49,114 bases of DNA from Pseudomonas sp. S37 (GCF_016658545.1 NZ_JACVZC010000033.1:1-49114), one strand, 5' to 3'; numbered from the stretch's first letter, positions 33,909-43,413 are shown. Program-made: numbers and translations. The notes: a model not told the origin generated them from the letters alone.

Positions 33909-35687
33909 ATGGCTGAAGCAGTCGTCGATAACGCCCCTGCCAAAAGTGGCAAGCCTGCGTCCAAAGCGCCGATCCCGGGCATGGCGTTTCTGGAAAACAT
34001 TTCGCAGATGCCGATGCTGCGTCAGGTGGGCCTCATGGTCGGCCTGGCGGCCAGCGTGGCGATCGGCTTTGCCGTGGTGCTGTGGTCGCAACAACCCGAT
34101 TACCGTCCGCTGTACGGCAGCCTGTCGGGCATGGACACCAAGCAGGTCATGGACACCCTGGCCGCTGCCGACATCCCCTATAACGTGGAGCCCAATTCCG
34201 GTGCCCTACTGGTCAAGGCCGACGATCTCTCCCGTGCGCGCCTGAAGCTGGCAGCCGCCGGCGTGGCACCCACCGACGGCAACGTCGGTTTCGAACTGCT
34301 CGACAAGGAGCAGGGCCTGGGTACCAGCCAGTTCATGGAAGCCACCCGCTACCGCCGCAGCCTGGAAGGCGAGCTGGCGCGTACCGTGTCCAGCCTGAAC
34401 AATGTCAAGGCTGCGCGCGTGCACCTGGCCATCCCGAAGAGCTCGGTGTTCGTGCGTGACGAACGCAAGCCAAGCGCCTCGGTACTGGTCGAGTTGTACC
34501 CGGGCCGCGCCCTGGAAGCCGGGCAGGTGATGGCCATCGTCAACCTGGTCGCCACCAGCGTGCCGGAACTGGACAAGTCCCAGGTCACCGTGGTCGACCA
34601 GAAAGGCAACCTGCTGTCCGAGCAGTTGCAGGATTCTGCCCTGACCGAGGCCGGCAAGCAGTACGATTACAGCCGCCGCATGGAAAGCATGCTCACCCAG
34701 CGCGTGCGCAACATCCTGCAGCCAGTACTGGGCAATGACCGCTACAAGGCGGAAGTGTCTGCCGACCTGGACTTCAGCGCGGTCGAATCGACTGCCGAAC
34801 AGTTCAACCCCGACCAGCCGGCGCTGCGCAGCGAGCAGTCGGTCGATGAACAACGTGCCAGCAGCCAGGGCCCGCAAGGTGTACCCGGCGCGCTGAGCAA
34901 CCAGCCGCCAGGCGCCGCCTCGGCACCGCAAACCACCGGTGGCGCCGCTACCCCGGCTGCGGCCATCCAGCCCGGCCAGCCGCTGGTGGATGCCAACGGC
35001 CAGCAGATCATGGACCCGGCCACCGGCCAGCCGATGCTCGCGCCGTACCCGTCAGACAAGCGTCAGCAAAGCACCAAGAACTTCGAACTGGACCGCTCCA
35101 TCAGCCACACCCGCCAGCAACAGGGGCGCATGACCCGCCTGTCGGTAGCGGTGGTGGTGGATGACCAGGTCAAGATCGACCCGGCCACTGGCGACACTAC
35201 GCGTGCCCCGTGGGGCGCCGAAGACCTGGCACGCTTCACCCGCCTGGTGCAGGACGCCGTTGGCTTCGACGCCAGCCGTGGCGACAGCGTGACGGTGATC
35301 AACGTGCCGTTCGCCGCCGACCGTGGCGAGGAAATTGCCGACATCGCCTTCTACCAGCAGCCGTGGTTCTGGGACATCGTCAAGCAGGTGCTGGGCGTGG
35401 TGTTCATCCTGGTGCTGGTGTTCGGTGTGCTGCGGCCGGTGCTGAACAACATTACAGGGGGCGGCAAGCAGGCTGCCTCGGATAGCGACATGGAGCTGGG
35501 CGGCATGATCGGTCTGGATGGCGAATTGGCCAACGACCGCGTCAGCCTGGGTGGCCCGACAAGCATTCTGCTGCCTAGCCCGAGCGAGGGTTACGAGGCA
35601 CAGCTCAACGCAATCAAAGGCCTGGTGGCCGAAGACCCGGGCCGTGTGGCCCAGGTCGTGAAAGACTGGATCAACGCCGATGAGTGA
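33909..35687 (+). CDS. fliF: Flagellar MS-ring protein FliF
   Basis: FliF forms the MS ring in the inner membrane, the base on which the flagellum is built. The 592 aa protein has two membrane segments, near 41-60 (VGLMVGLAASVAIGFAVVLW) and 485-508 (VKQVLGVVFILVLVFGVLRP). Between them are ring-building domains with LEGELARTVSSLNNVKAARV and VHLAIPK. A Gly/Pro/Ala/Gln-rich stretch lies near 320-380. The C-terminus contains the FliG-binding tail (AQLNAIKGLVAEDPGRVAQV). It overlaps fliG by 8 bases. Confidence 0.97.
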   Translation: MAEAVVDNAPAKSGKPASKAPIPGMAFLENISQMPMLRQVGLMVGLAASVAIGFAVVLWSQQPDYRPLYGSLSGMDTKQVMDTLAAADIPYNVEPNSGALLVKADDLSRARLKLAAAGVAPTDGNVGFELLDKEQGLGTSQFMEATRYRRSLEGELARTVSSLNNVKAARVHLAIPKSSVFVRDERKPSASVLVELYPGRALEAGQVMAIVNLVATSVPELDKSQVTVVDQKGNLLSEQLQDSALTEAGKQYDYSRRMESMLTQRVRNILQPVLGNDRYKAEVSADLDFSAVESTAEQFNPDQPALRSEQSVDEQRASSQGPQGVPGALSNQPPGAASAPQTTGGAATPAAAIQPGQPLVDANGQQIMDPATGQPMLAPYPSDKRQQSTKNFELDRSISHTRQQQGRMTRLSVAVVVDDQVKIDPATGDTTRAPWGAEDLARFTRLVQDAVGFDASRGDSVTVINVPFAADRGEEIADIAFYQQPWFWDIVKQVLGVVFILVLVFGVLRPVLNNITGGGKQAASDSDMELGGMIGLDGELANDRVSLGGPTSILLPSPSEGYEAQLNAIKGLVAEDPGRVAQVVKDWINADE

Positions 35688-36699
35688 CAACCGAGCCGTT
35701 ACCGCCAAGCTGAGCCGCGTCGACAAAGCGGCGATCCTGTTGCTCTCGCTGGGCGAGACCGATGCGGCCCAGGTACTGCGCCACATGGGGCCCAAGGAAG
35801 TGCAGCGGGTGGGTGTGGCCATGGCGCAGATGGGCAATGTGCACCGTGACCAGGTCGAGCAGGTGATGAGCGAGTTCGTCGACATCGTCGGCGACCAGAC
35901 CAGCCTGGGCGTGGGCTCCGATGCCTACATCCGCAAGATGCTCAACCAGGCCCTGGGCGAGGACAAGGCCAACGGCCTGGTCGACCGGATCCTGCTGGGT
36001 GGCAACACCAGCGGCCTGGACAGCCTGAAGTGGATGGAGCCACGCGCCGTGGCTGACGTGATCCGCTACGAGCACCCGCAGATCCAGGCCATCGTGGTCG
36101 CCTACCTCGACCCGGACCAGGCCGGTGAAGTGCTGAGCAACTTCGACCACAAGGTGCGGCTGGACATCGTCCTGCGCGTGTCGTCGCTGAACACGGTGCA
36201 GCCGGCAGCCCTGAAAGAGCTGAACCAGATCCTCGAGAAGCAGTTCTCGGGCAATTCCAACGCCGCGCGCACCACCCTGGGTGGTATCAAGCGGGCGGCC
36301 GACATCATGAACTTCCTCGACAGCTCGGTGGAAGGTGCGCTGATGGACGCGATCCGCGAAATCGACAGCGACCTGTCGGAGCAGATCGAAGACCTGATGT
36401 TTGTCTTCAACAACCTGGCCGATGTCGACGACCGCGGTATCCAGGCGCTGCTGCGCGAGGTGTCGTCCGACGTGCTGGTGGTGTCGCTCAAGGGTGCCGA
36501 CGAGCGGGTCAAGGACAAGATCTTCAAGAACATGTCCAAGCGTGCCTCGGAGCTGCTGCGCGACGACCTGGAGGCCAAGGGGCCGGTGCGGGTCAGCGAC
36601 GTGGAAACGGCGCAGAAGGAAATCCTCACCATCGCCCGGCGCATGGCCGAGGCCGGCGAGATCGTGCTTGGCGGCAAGGGCGCCGAGGAAATGATCTGA
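35680..36699 (+). CDS. fliG: Flagellar motor switch protein FliG
   Basis: FliG is the rotor protein of the C ring that meets the stator and sets rotation direction. The 339 aa protein has the three usual domains: N-terminal FliF-binding (KAAILLLSLGETDAAQVLRH), the middle domain with YEHPQIQAIV (EHPQ motif), and the C-terminal torque helix with FVFNNLADVDDRGIQALLRE and DERVKDKIFKNMSKRASELL. The start overlaps the end of fliF (ATGAGTGA). A REP pair separates it from fliH. Confidence 0.98.
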   Translation: MSDNRAVTAKLSRVDKAAILLLSLGETDAAQVLRHMGPKEVQRVGVAMAQMGNVHRDQVEQVMSEFVDIVGDQTSLGVGSDAYIRKMLNQALGEDKANGLVDRILLGGNTSGLDSLKWMEPRAVADVIRYEHPQIQAIVVAYLDPDQAGEVLSNFDHKVRLDIVLRVSSLNTVQPAALKELNQILEKQFSGNSNAARTTLGGIKRAADIMNFLDSSVEGALMDAIREIDSDLSEQIEDLMFVFNNLADVDDRGIQALLREVSSDVLVVSLKGADERVKDKIFKNMSKRASELLRDDLEAKGPVRVSDVETAQKEILTIARRMAEAGEIVLGGKGAEEMI

Positions 36700-36730
36700 T
36701 ATGTACGCGACCCAGTGGCCGACACTGCCT

Positions 36731-36820
36731 TTGTAGGAGCGGGTTTACCCGCGAAGGCGTCGGCCCTGGAGATCGAGGTTGTCGCTGCCGACGCATTCGC
36801 GGGTAAACCCGCTCCTACAA
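36731..36820. repeat. REP pair between fliG and fliH
   Basis: Inverted arms of 34 bases at 36731-36764 and 36787-36820 with one mismatch and a 22-base spacer. The units point in the opposite sense to the pairs at 39456 and 43414 (TGTAGGAGCGGG first). It sits inside the fliEFGHIJ gene run, so read-through past it is needed for fliHIJ unless an unseen promoter lies downstream. Confidence 0.92.
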
Positions 36821-36859
36821 GGATCGCGTCGGCTGAACATGGTTTGAGAACATGACAGC

Positions 36860-37654
36860 ATGCCCACCAAAGAACACCACCCCAGCGACCTGATCCGCGC
36901 CCGCGACCTCGAGGGCGTGGACGTGTGGGCGTTGCCCAGCTTCGACCCGCAACCCGAGTACGTCCCGGAGCCAGAGCCGGAACCTGAAGTGGTTGAGGAT
37001 GAAATCGAGGAAGTGCCGCTGGAAGAAGTCCAGCCACTGACCTTGGAAGAGCTCGAAGCCATCCGCCAGGAAGCCTATAACGAGGGCTTCGCCACCGGTG
37101 AGCGCGAAGGCTTCCACAGCACCCAGCTCAAGGTCCGCCAGGAGGCCGAAGAGGCCCTGAAGGCCAAGCTCGACAGCCTCGAGCGGCTGATGGCCAACCT
37201 GATGGAACCGATCGCCGAGCAGGACACGCAGATCGAGAAAACCCTGGTGCACCTGGTCGCGCACATGACCCGCCAGGTGATCGGCCGTGAACTGCGCAGC
37301 GACTCCGGCCAGATCACCCAGGTGCTGCGCGAGGCGCTCAAGTTGCTGCCCATGGGCGCCGACAACATCCGCATCCACCTCAACCCGCAGGACTTCGAGC
37401 TGGCCAAGGCCCTGCGCGAACGCCATGAAGAAAACTGGCGGCTGCTGGAAGACAGCGCACTGCTGCCCGGTGGTTGCCGTATCGAAACCGCGCACAGCCG
37501 CATCGACGCGAGCATGGAAACGCGCATCGAGAAAGCGGTGGCGCAGCTGTTCGACCAGTTGCACGACCATTCCCTGCACCCGGCGGCGCCAGATGTGTCG
37601 GTAGACCTGGATGCGCCGGTCGAGCGCGCCGTGAGCAACCCCGATGCGCCTTGA
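36860..37654 (+). CDS. fliH: Flagellar assembly protein FliH
   Basis: FliH binds and regulates the FliI ATPase and links it to the C ring. The 264 aa protein has an acidic, Pro/Glu-rich N-terminal part (about 28-62, repeats of PEPEPE). The conserved [18 protein letters not shown] (GxxxG-type repeat) is followed by a coiled coil and a C-terminal domain with [18 protein letters not shown] and [18 protein letters not shown]. It overlaps fliI by 11 bases. The Glu/Pro-rich N-terminus is longer than in enteric FliH. Confidence 0.95.
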   Translation: MPTKEHHPSDLIRARDLEGVDVWALPSFDPQPEYVPEPEPEPEVVEDEIEEVPLEEVQPLTLEELEAIRQEAYNEGFATGEREGFHSTQLKVRQEAEEALKAKLDSLERLMANLMEPIAEQDTQIEKTLVHLVAHMTRQVIGRELRSDSGQITQVLREALKLLPMGADNIRIHLNPQDFELAKALRERHEENWRLLEDSALLPGGCRIETAHSRIDASMETRIEKAVAQLFDQLHDHSLHPAAPDVSVDLDAPVERAVSNPDAP

Positions 37655-38999
37655 GCGCACCAGCTTCGGCAAGCGCCTGGGCAGCTACGCCGAGGCCATC
37701 GAACTGCCGGCCCAGCCCGTCGTCGAGGGCCGCCTGCTGCGCATGGTCGGCCTGACCCTGGAGGCCGAAGGCCTGCGGGCCGCAGTCGGCAGCCGTTGCC
37801 TGGTGATCAACGACGACAGCTACCACCCGGTACAGGTCGAAGCCGAAGTCATGGGCTTTGCCGGCCCCAAGGTGTTCCTCATGCCGGTTGGCAGCATTGT
37901 CGGCATCGCCCCAGGCGCCCGTGTGGTGCCACTGGATGATGGCGGCCGCTTGCCGATGGGCATGAGCATGCTCGGCCGGGTGCTGGATGGTGCCGGCCGT
38001 GCGCTGGATGGCAAGGGCGGGATGAAGGCCGAGGACTGGGTACCGATGGACGGCCCGGTGATCAACCCGCTCAACCGCGACCCCATCAGCAAGCCGCTGG
38101 ACGTGGGTATCCGCAGCATCAACGGCCTGCTCACGGTCGGCCGTGGCCAGCGCCTGGGCCTGTTCGCCGGTACCGGCGTGGGTAAATCGGTGTTGCTGGG
38201 CATGATGACCCGCTTCACCGAAGCCGAAATCATCGTGGTCGGCCTGATCGGTGAGCGGGGCCGCGAAGTGAAGGAGTTCATCGAGCACATTCTTGGTGAA
38301 GAGGGCCTCAAGCGCTCGGTGGTGGTTGCCTCGCCTGCCGACGATGCGCCACTGATGCGCCTGCGCGCTGCCATGTACTGCACGCGCATTGCCGAGTACT
38401 TCCGCGACAAGGGCAAGAACGTATTGTTGCTGATGGACTCGCTGACCCGTTTTGCCCAGGCCCAGCGGGAAATCGCCCTGGCCATCGGCGAGCCGCCGGC
38501 CACGCGCGGTTACCCGCCGTCAGTGTTTGCCAAACTGCCCAAGCTGGTGGAGCGGGCCGGTAACGGCGAACCGGGTGGTGGATCGATCACGGCGTTCTAT
38601 ACCGTGCTGTCCGAAGGTGACGACCAGCAAGACCCGATCGCCGACTCGGCGCGGGGCGTGCTCGACGGCCACTTCGTGCTGTCGCGGCGGCTGGCGGAAG
38701 AGGGCCACTACCCGGCGATCGATATCGAAGCCTCGATCAGCCGGGTAATGCCGCAAGTGGTCGATGCCGACCACTTGCGCCAGGCACAGAAGTTCAAGCA
38801 GTTGTGGTCACGCCTGTCGCAAAGCCGCGACCTGATCAGCGTGGGCGCCTATGTGGCTGGCGGCGACCCGGAGACCGACCTGGCCATTGCGTTGCAGTCG
38901 AGGCTGGTGGAGTTTTTGCGCCAGGGGCTGAGCGAGAACGTGGGCATGGCGCAGAGCCGCGAACAGTTGGGGGCGATCTTCACGCCCCCGGCAGGCTGA
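37644..38999 (+). CDS. fliI: Flagellum-specific ATPase FliI
   Basis: FliI is the ATPase of the flagellar type III export apparatus. The 451 aa protein is related to the F1 beta subunit, with Walker [12 protein letters not shown] (near residues 172-182), [17 protein letters not shown] (catalytic Glu region), and Walker [39 protein letters not shown] is the typical substrate-interface segment. The overlap with fliH suggests coupled translation and matches their complex formation. Confidence 0.98.
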   Translation: MRLERTSFGKRLGSYAEAIELPAQPVVEGRLLRMVGLTLEAEGLRAAVGSRCLVINDDSYHPVQVEAEVMGFAGPKVFLMPVGSIVGIAPGARVVPLDDGGRLPMGMSMLGRVLDGAGRALDGKGGMKAEDWVPMDGPVINPLNRDPISKPLDVGIRSINGLLTVGRGQRLGLFAGTGVGKSVLLGMMTRFTEAEIIVVGLIGERGREVKEFIEHILGEEGLKRSVVVASPADDAPLMRLRAAMYCTRIAEYFRDKGKNVLLLMDSLTRFAQAQREIALAIGEPPATRGYPPSVFAKLPKLVERAGNGEPGGGSITAFYTVLSEGDDQQDPIADSARGVLDGHFVLSRRLAEEGHYPAIDIEASISRVMPQVVDADHLRQAQKFKQLWSRLSQSRDLISVGAYVAGGDPETDLAIALQSRLVEFLRQGLSENVGMAQSREQLGAIFTPPAG

Positions 39000-39005
39000 T
39001 AGGCC

Positions 39006-39458
39006 ATGGCACTGCCCGGACGCGCCGTGCGCCTGGCGCCGGTGGTGGACATGGCCGAAGAGGCCGAGCGCAAGGCCGCCCAGCGGCTGGGCCACTTTCA
39101 GCAGCAGGTGGCCACGGCCCAGGCCAAGCTGGCCGAGCTGGAGCGCTTTCGCGAGGACTACCAGCTGCAGTGGATCAACCGTGGCGGGCAGGGGGTCAAT
39201 GGCAGTTGGCTGGTCAATTACCAGCGCTTCCTCGGGCAGCTGGAAACGGCCATGACCCAGCAGCGCCAGAGCCTGGTCTGGCACCAGAACAACCTCAACA
39301 ACGCCCGTGGCGCCTGGCAGCAGGCCTATGCCCGGGTGGAGGGCTTGCGCAAGCTGGTGCAGCGCTACATGGACGAGGCCCGGCGCGCTGAAGACAAGCG
39401 CGAGCAGCGCTTGCTGGACGAGCTGTCCCAGCGCCTGCCGCGGCAGAATCACCTTTAG
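39006..39458 (+). CDS. fliJ: Flagellar export chaperone FliJ
   Basis: FliJ is a small coiled-coil protein that inserts into the FliI hexamer and cycles chaperones. The 150 aa protein is almost entirely helical, with charged heptads (VVDMAEEAERKAAQRLGHFQ; KLVQRYMDEARRAEDKREQR) and no other motif, as is normal for FliJ. It follows fliI by 6 bases. Its TAG stop forms the first three bases of a 42-base REP inverted repeat. Confidence 0.93.
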   Translation: MALPGRAVRLAPVVDMAEEAERKAAQRLGHFQQQVATAQAKLAELERFREDYQLQWINRGGQGVNGSWLVNYQRFLGQLETAMTQQRQSLVWHQNNLNNARGAWQQAYARVEGLRKLVQRYMDEARRAEDKREQRLLDELSQRLPRQNHL

Positions 39459-39570
39459 CCTGTGCCGGCCTCTTCGCGGGTAAACCCGCTCCCACAGTTT
39501 CTGCACAATGTTCAAATGGGTGGGAATCCTGTGGGAGCGGGTTTACCCGCGAAGAGGCCGGCACAGGCTA
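39456..39570. repeat. Perfect 42-base REP inverted repeat after fliJ
   Basis: Arms at 39456-39497 and 39529-39570 are exact reverse complements over 42 bases, with a 31-base spacer. Each contains the CCGGCCTCTTCGCGGGTAAA REP core. The left arm begins with the fliJ stop codon. The pair probably acts as a transcript end or RNA-stabilising hairpin before the signalling cassette. Confidence 0.95.
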
Positions 39571-39661
39571 AATCCAGGACCCGACATCCGCTTGCGGCCC
39601 CCATCATCGCCTGCTAAACCTTAAAGGTGTTGCATCCGCCATCATCGAAGGAATCGCTAGC

Positions 39662-39967
39662 ATGGCAGTCGAGACTGATTTTTCGCAGGACGGGAAAAAG
39701 CTGACGATCAAGATCAAGGGGCGCTTCGATTTCGGCAAGCATCAGGAATTTCGCGATGCCTACGAACGCCAGCCCGACCGGCCCGATTCGGTGGTCGTCG
39801 ACCTGAGCGATACCACCTACCTCGACAGCTCCGCGCTCGGCATGTTGCTATTGCTGCGTGACCACGCGGGCGGCGATGAATCGGACGTGCGTGTCGTGCA
39901 CGCCAGCTCCGACGTGCGCAAGATCCTCGCCATTTCCAATTTCGAAAAACTCTTCGATATCAGTTGA
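39662..39967 (+). CDS. STAS anti-sigma factor antagonist, HsbA-like
   Basis: A 101 aa STAS-domain protein of the SpoIIAA/RsbV type. The conserved phosphorylation region is DLSDTTYLDSSALGM, with Ser56 and Ser57. P. aeruginosa HsbA has its phosphorylated serine at 56, if recalled correctly. Such proteins switch partners with an anti-sigma or anti-regulator according to phosphorylation. HsbA in P. aeruginosa controls the choice between swarming and biofilm by binding FlgM or a diguanylate cyclase. GAAGGA precedes the ATG. The next gene, its likely kinase/phosphatase, overlaps or abuts it. Confidence 0.9.
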   Translation: MAVETDFSQDGKKLTIKIKGRFDFGKHQEFRDAYERQPDRPDSVVVDLSDTTYLDSSALGMLLLLRDHAGGDESDVRVVHASSDVRKILAISNFEKLFDIS

Positions 39968-39975
39968 GCGCCCGC

Positions 39976-41667
39976 ATGCCTGCCGAACAGGCGTTGACCG
40001 TGCTGGTCGCCGAAGACGGTGCCGCCGACCGGCTGCTGCTGGCGCAGATCGTGCGCCGCCAGGGCCACGAGGTGTTCACCGCAGAAAACGGCGAACAGGC
40101 CGTGGCGCTGTTTGTCGAGCGGCGCCCGCAGCTGGTGCTGCTGGACGCGCTGATGCCGGTGATGGACGGCTTCGAGGCGGCGCGGCAGATCAAGGCCTTG
40201 GCTGGCGAGGCACTGGTGCCGATCATTTTCCTCACCTCGCTGAACGAGGAAGAAGGCCTGGTGCGCTGCCTGGAGGCGGGCGGCGATGACTTCATGGCCA
40301 AACCCTACAGTGCGGTAATCCTGGCGGCCAAGATCCGTGCCATGGACCGCCTGCGCCGGTTGCAGGCCACCGTGCTGGAGCAGCGCGACCAGATCACCCG
40401 GCATCACCACCACCTGCTCAACGAGCAGCGGGTGGCCAAGGCAGTATTCGACAAGGTTGCCCACTCTGGCTGCCTGTCGGCGCCGAACATCCGCTACCTG
40501 CAGTCGCCTTATGCGCTGTTCAATGGCGACCTGATGCTGGCGGCATTCACCCCGGCAGGCGACATGCGCGTGTTGCTCGGCGATTTTACCGGCCACGGCT
40601 TGCCGGCGGCGGTGGGCGCCATGCCGCTGGCCGAGGTGTTCTACGGCATGACCGCCAAGGGCTATGGCATGGCGCAGATCCTGCGCGAGATGAACGTCAA
40701 GCTCAAGCGTATCCTGCCGGTGGACATGTTCTGCTGCGCGCTGCTGCTCAACCTCAGCATGCAGCGCGGCTCGGTCGAGGTGTGGAATGGCGGCATGCCC
40801 GATGGCTATCGTCTGTCGGTGGATGGCCAGGTGCTGTCGGTGCTGAGTTCGCGGCATCTGCCGTTGGGCATTCTCGCCGCCGAGCGCTTCGATGACAGCA
40901 CCGAAGTGCTGCCGATGGCGCCGGGCGAGCGCCTGTTGTTGCTGTCGGATGGCGTGCTCGATACTGCCGATGACCAGGAGCGCCTGTTCGGCGTGCAGCG
41001 CCTGCGTGCGGTGCTGGCCGACAACCGTGAGCCGGCGCAGCTGTTCGACGAGCTGATGCAGGCTCTGGAGCGTTTTGGCGGGCGCCCGCGCGATGACATC
41101 AGCTTGTGCGACATTCGCATGTTCGGCGCCGAAGAGCGGGTGCCGGCGCCCATGATCTACGCTGATAGCGGCCGCTCAAGCCCGCTGGACTGGTCGCTGG
41201 GCTTCGAGGTGCGTGGCGAGAGCCTGAAACGCTTCAACCCGGTCCCGTACCTGGTGCAGTTGCTGCAGGAAATTCACGGCCTGCGCGCGCGTACCGGCAA
41301 CCTGCACAGCGTGCTCAGCGAGCTGTACTCCAACGCCCTGGAGCATGGTGTGCTCGGGCTGGACTCGCAGTTGAAAAGCGATGTTCAGGGCTTTGCCGAC
41401 TATTATCAGGAGCGCGCCCGGCGCCTGGGTTCGTTGACCGATGGTTTTGTAAGCATCAATTTCAAGGTTGAACCCCATGGCGACGGCGGGCGTCTGATGA
41501 TCGAGGTCCGCGACAGTGGTGCCGGTTTTGATGTGCAGCGGGTGCTGGCGCGGCCTGCGCGGGACCAGGGGCTGAGCGGTCGTGGCCTGAACCTGGTACA
41601 GCGGCTGGCCAGTGAGGCGCGCTGGAGTGAGGGTGGGCGTTGCGCGCATGCGGCGTTCGTATGGTGA
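39976..41667 (+). CDS. Response regulator with PP2C phosphatase and kinase domains, HsbR-like
   Basis: A 563 aa three-domain protein. Residues 1-120 are a receiver with phosphoacceptor Asp57 (LLDALMPVMDG). Residues about 185-375 are a SpoIIE/PP2C phosphatase (LLGDFTGHGLPAAVGAMPLA; LLLLSDGVLDTADDQ). Residues about 420-563 are an RsbW-like ATPase/kinase domain (VLSELYSNALEHGVLGLD; LMIEVRDSGAGFD). This matches P. aeruginosa HsbR, which phosphorylates and dephosphorylates HsbA. ATG 39976 was chosen; a TTG at 39964 overlapping the STAS stop is an alternative that adds four residues. It precedes a separate Hpt gene. Confidence 0.92.
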   Translation: MPAEQALTVLVAEDGAADRLLLAQIVRRQGHEVFTAENGEQAVALFVERRPQLVLLDALMPVMDGFEAARQIKALAGEALVPIIFLTSLNEEEGLVRCLEAGGDDFMAKPYSAVILAAKIRAMDRLRRLQATVLEQRDQITRHHHHLLNEQRVAKAVFDKVAHSGCLSAPNIRYLQSPYALFNGDLMLAAFTPAGDMRVLLGDFTGHGLPAAVGAMPLAEVFYGMTAKGYGMAQILREMNVKLKRILPVDMFCCALLLNLSMQRGSVEVWNGGMPDGYRLSVDGQVLSVLSSRHLPLGILAAERFDDSTEVLPMAPGERLLLLSDGVLDTADDQERLFGVQRLRAVLADNREPAQLFDELMQALERFGGRPRDDISLCDIRMFGAEERVPAPMIYADSGRSSPLDWSLGFEVRGESLKRFNPVPYLVQLLQEIHGLRARTGNLHSVLSELYSNALEHGVLGLDSQLKSDVQGFADYYQERARRLGSLTDGFVSINFKVEPHGDGGRLMIEVRDSGAGFDVQRVLARPARDQGLSGRGLNLVQRLASEARWSEGGRCAHAAFVW

Positions 41668-41715
41668 GCCACTGGGTGGCTCGGGCATAATCTGGCTTGA
41701 TCAAGGAGTGAACAA

Positions 41716-42063
41716 GTGACTGACATGCATATTGACCACAAGGTACTCAGTGACCTGCGTGAGGTCATGGAGGATGGCTACCTGCAGTTGGTGCAGACGT
41801 TTCTCGACGACTCGGAGCGCCGCCTGGGCCAGCTGCACGCGGCCAAGAGCGCCGAGGAGCTTGGCGCGGCCGCCCACAGTTTCAAGGGCAGCAGCAGCAA
41901 CATGGGCGCGGTGGCCCTGGCCAGCCTGTGCCAGCAGCTGGAAGAGCGTGCTCGGCGACCCCCGCTTTATGGCATTGAAGACCTGATCAGCCGCATCGAT
42001 CAGGAATTCATCGAGGTACAGCGCTTCTATCGTGGTGAGCAACAGCGTATTTCCGCAGGCTGA
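41716..42063 (+). CDS. Hpt domain phosphotransfer protein
   Basis: A 115 aa stand-alone histidine phosphotransfer protein. The signature is AAAHSFKGSSSNMGA with phosphorylatable His54, in a four-helix bundle. The GTG start at 41716 is supported by AAGGAG at 41703-41708. It follows the HsbR-like gene by 48 bases and could pass phosphate to its receiver from a hybrid kinase elsewhere. The cognate kinase cannot be told from this window. The next feature is the fliK sigma-54 promoter, 9 bases after the stop. Confidence 0.92.
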   Translation: MTDMHIDHKVLSDLREVMEDGYLQLVQTFLDDSERRLGQLHAAKSAEELGAAAHSFKGSSSNMGAVALASLCQQLEERARRPPLYGIEDLISRIDQEFIEVQRFYRGEQQRISAG

Positions 42064-42072
42064 TGCGCGAGT

Positions 42073-42088
42073 TGGCGCGAGTCTTGCT
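42073..42088 (+). promoter_or_regulatory. Sigma-54 promoter of fliK
   Basis: TGGCGCGAGTCTTGCT matches TGGCACG-N4-TTGCW except at one -24 position (G for A). GG 42074-42075 and GC 42086-42087 have 10 bases between them. Initiation would be near 42099, about 37 bases before fliK. Confidence 0.88.
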
Positions 42089-42135
42089 TTTCTCTGCCCG
42101 GATGATTTTCAAGTTCCTGGCGCGGAGACCGCTCG

Positions 42136-43401
42136 ATGCCTGTCGCACCCAACCCTTTGTTGCAAGCCAATGCCATTGCCAGCGCCTCGCGTTCGGCCGC
42201 CGTACAGGCGGACAAACCGCAGCAGGCGCGGGGCGACAAGGGTGATGGCTTTGGCCAGGTGATGGCCAGGCAGGGGCGCGACAAGGCTGCCGGGGCGGAG
42301 GACAAGGTGGCCCAGGCCAAGCCCAAGGACAAGCCTGATGCGGCGGCGGGCGGCAAGAAAGACCCGGCCGACAAAAACGCTGTTGCCGATGACGGCAACA
42401 AATTGCCAGCAGACGATGCGGCCCAGGCTGATACCGGCTTGCGTGACGCCAGCCTGGTAGCCGGGCAGGTCACCGACGCCCAGCCGGGCGCGCAACTGAT
42501 CCAGGCCCAGGCCGAGGCGGTAGCGCCGGTGCTGCAGGCCGCTACGGCGCAACCCCAGGTAGCGCTGCCAGAAGAGCCGCCTGTCGAAGAAGCCTTCGAC
42601 CCGGATGCCGACCCCTTGGCCAACCTGCCAACCCTGCGCCTGGCGCTGGAGCATAGCGCCCAGGCCAAGGGCAGTACCTCGGCACACGCCCTTGATCCTT
42701 CACAGGCTCAAGGCGAGGACGGGCGGGCTGCCGTCAATACCTTGGCGAATCTGGTCGAGAATGCCGAGGGCGATAGCGGCGAGCCGGGTGACAAGGCCTT
42801 CGGCGCCTTGCTCGAAGATGGCCTGAAGGACACCAAGAGCGCCAGCAGCGACACCCGTATCGACGATTTCGCCAACCGCCTGGCCAGCCTGACCCAGGCA
42901 GCCACGGCCAAGACCGCCAACGCCGTGCCGGCCAGTGCCAGCCCACTGCACCAGCCGTTGCCGATGAACCAGAACGCCTGGGCCGAGGGTTTGGTGAACC
43001 GGGTCATGTACCTGTCCAGCCAGAACCTCAAGTCGGCCGACATCCAGCTGGAGCCGGCCGAGCTGGGCCGCCTGGACATTCGCGTCAATGTTGCGGCGGA
43101 CCAGGCCACCCAAGTCACCTTCATCAGCGGCCACGCCGGGGTGCGTGACGCCCTCGACAGCCAGGTTCACCGCCTGCGCGAGCTGTTCGCCCAGCAGGGG
43201 CTGGCCCAGCCGGATGTCAACGTTGCCGACCAGTCGCGTGGGCAGCAGCAACAGCAGGCGCAAGCGCAGGCGCAGGGCAGCAACCTGTCCGGGGTGGCTG
43301 CGCGCCGGGCCGAGCAGGGGGGCGGTGAGGTGGCCGACAGTGCCCGGCCTGTGGAGCAGCAGGTGGTTGTGGGTGACAGTGCGGTCGATTATTACGCGTG
43401 A
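42136..43401 (+). CDS. fliK: Hook-length control protein FliK
   Basis: FliK measures hook length and switches the export gate to filament substrates through FlhB. The 421 aa protein has a long disordered N-terminal part rich in Ala, Asp, Lys and Gln. The folded C-terminal hook-length domain has the motif QLEPAELGRLDIRVNVAADQ and VRDALDSQVHRLRELFAQQG. A Gln-rich tail (RGQQQQQAQAQAQ) follows. Weak sequence conservation outside the C-terminal domain is normal for FliK. Confidence 0.94.
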   Translation: MPVAPNPLLQANAIASASRSAAVQADKPQQARGDKGDGFGQVMARQGRDKAAGAEDKVAQAKPKDKPDAAAGGKKDPADKNAVADDGNKLPADDAAQADTGLRDASLVAGQVTDAQPGAQLIQAQAEAVAPVLQAATAQPQVALPEEPPVEEAFDPDADPLANLPTLRLALEHSAQAKGSTSAHALDPSQAQGEDGRAAVNTLANLVENAEGDSGEPGDKAFGALLEDGLKDTKSASSDTRIDDFANRLASLTQAATAKTANAVPASASPLHQPLPMNQNAWAEGLVNRVMYLSSQNLKSADIQLEPAELGRLDIRVNVAADQATQVTFISGHAGVRDALDSQVHRLRELFAQQGLAQPDVNVADQSRGQQQQQAQAQAQGSNLSGVAARRAEQGGGEVADSARPVEQQVVVGDSAVDYYA

Positions 43402-43413
43402 CCCTGGTTTTCG

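Noticed and set aside
39615..39648. Two TAAA sequences before the STAS gene as a sigma-28 promoter.
   Set aside because: The bases 15 positions further on (ATCCGCCA and ATCATCGA) do not resemble GCCGATAA.
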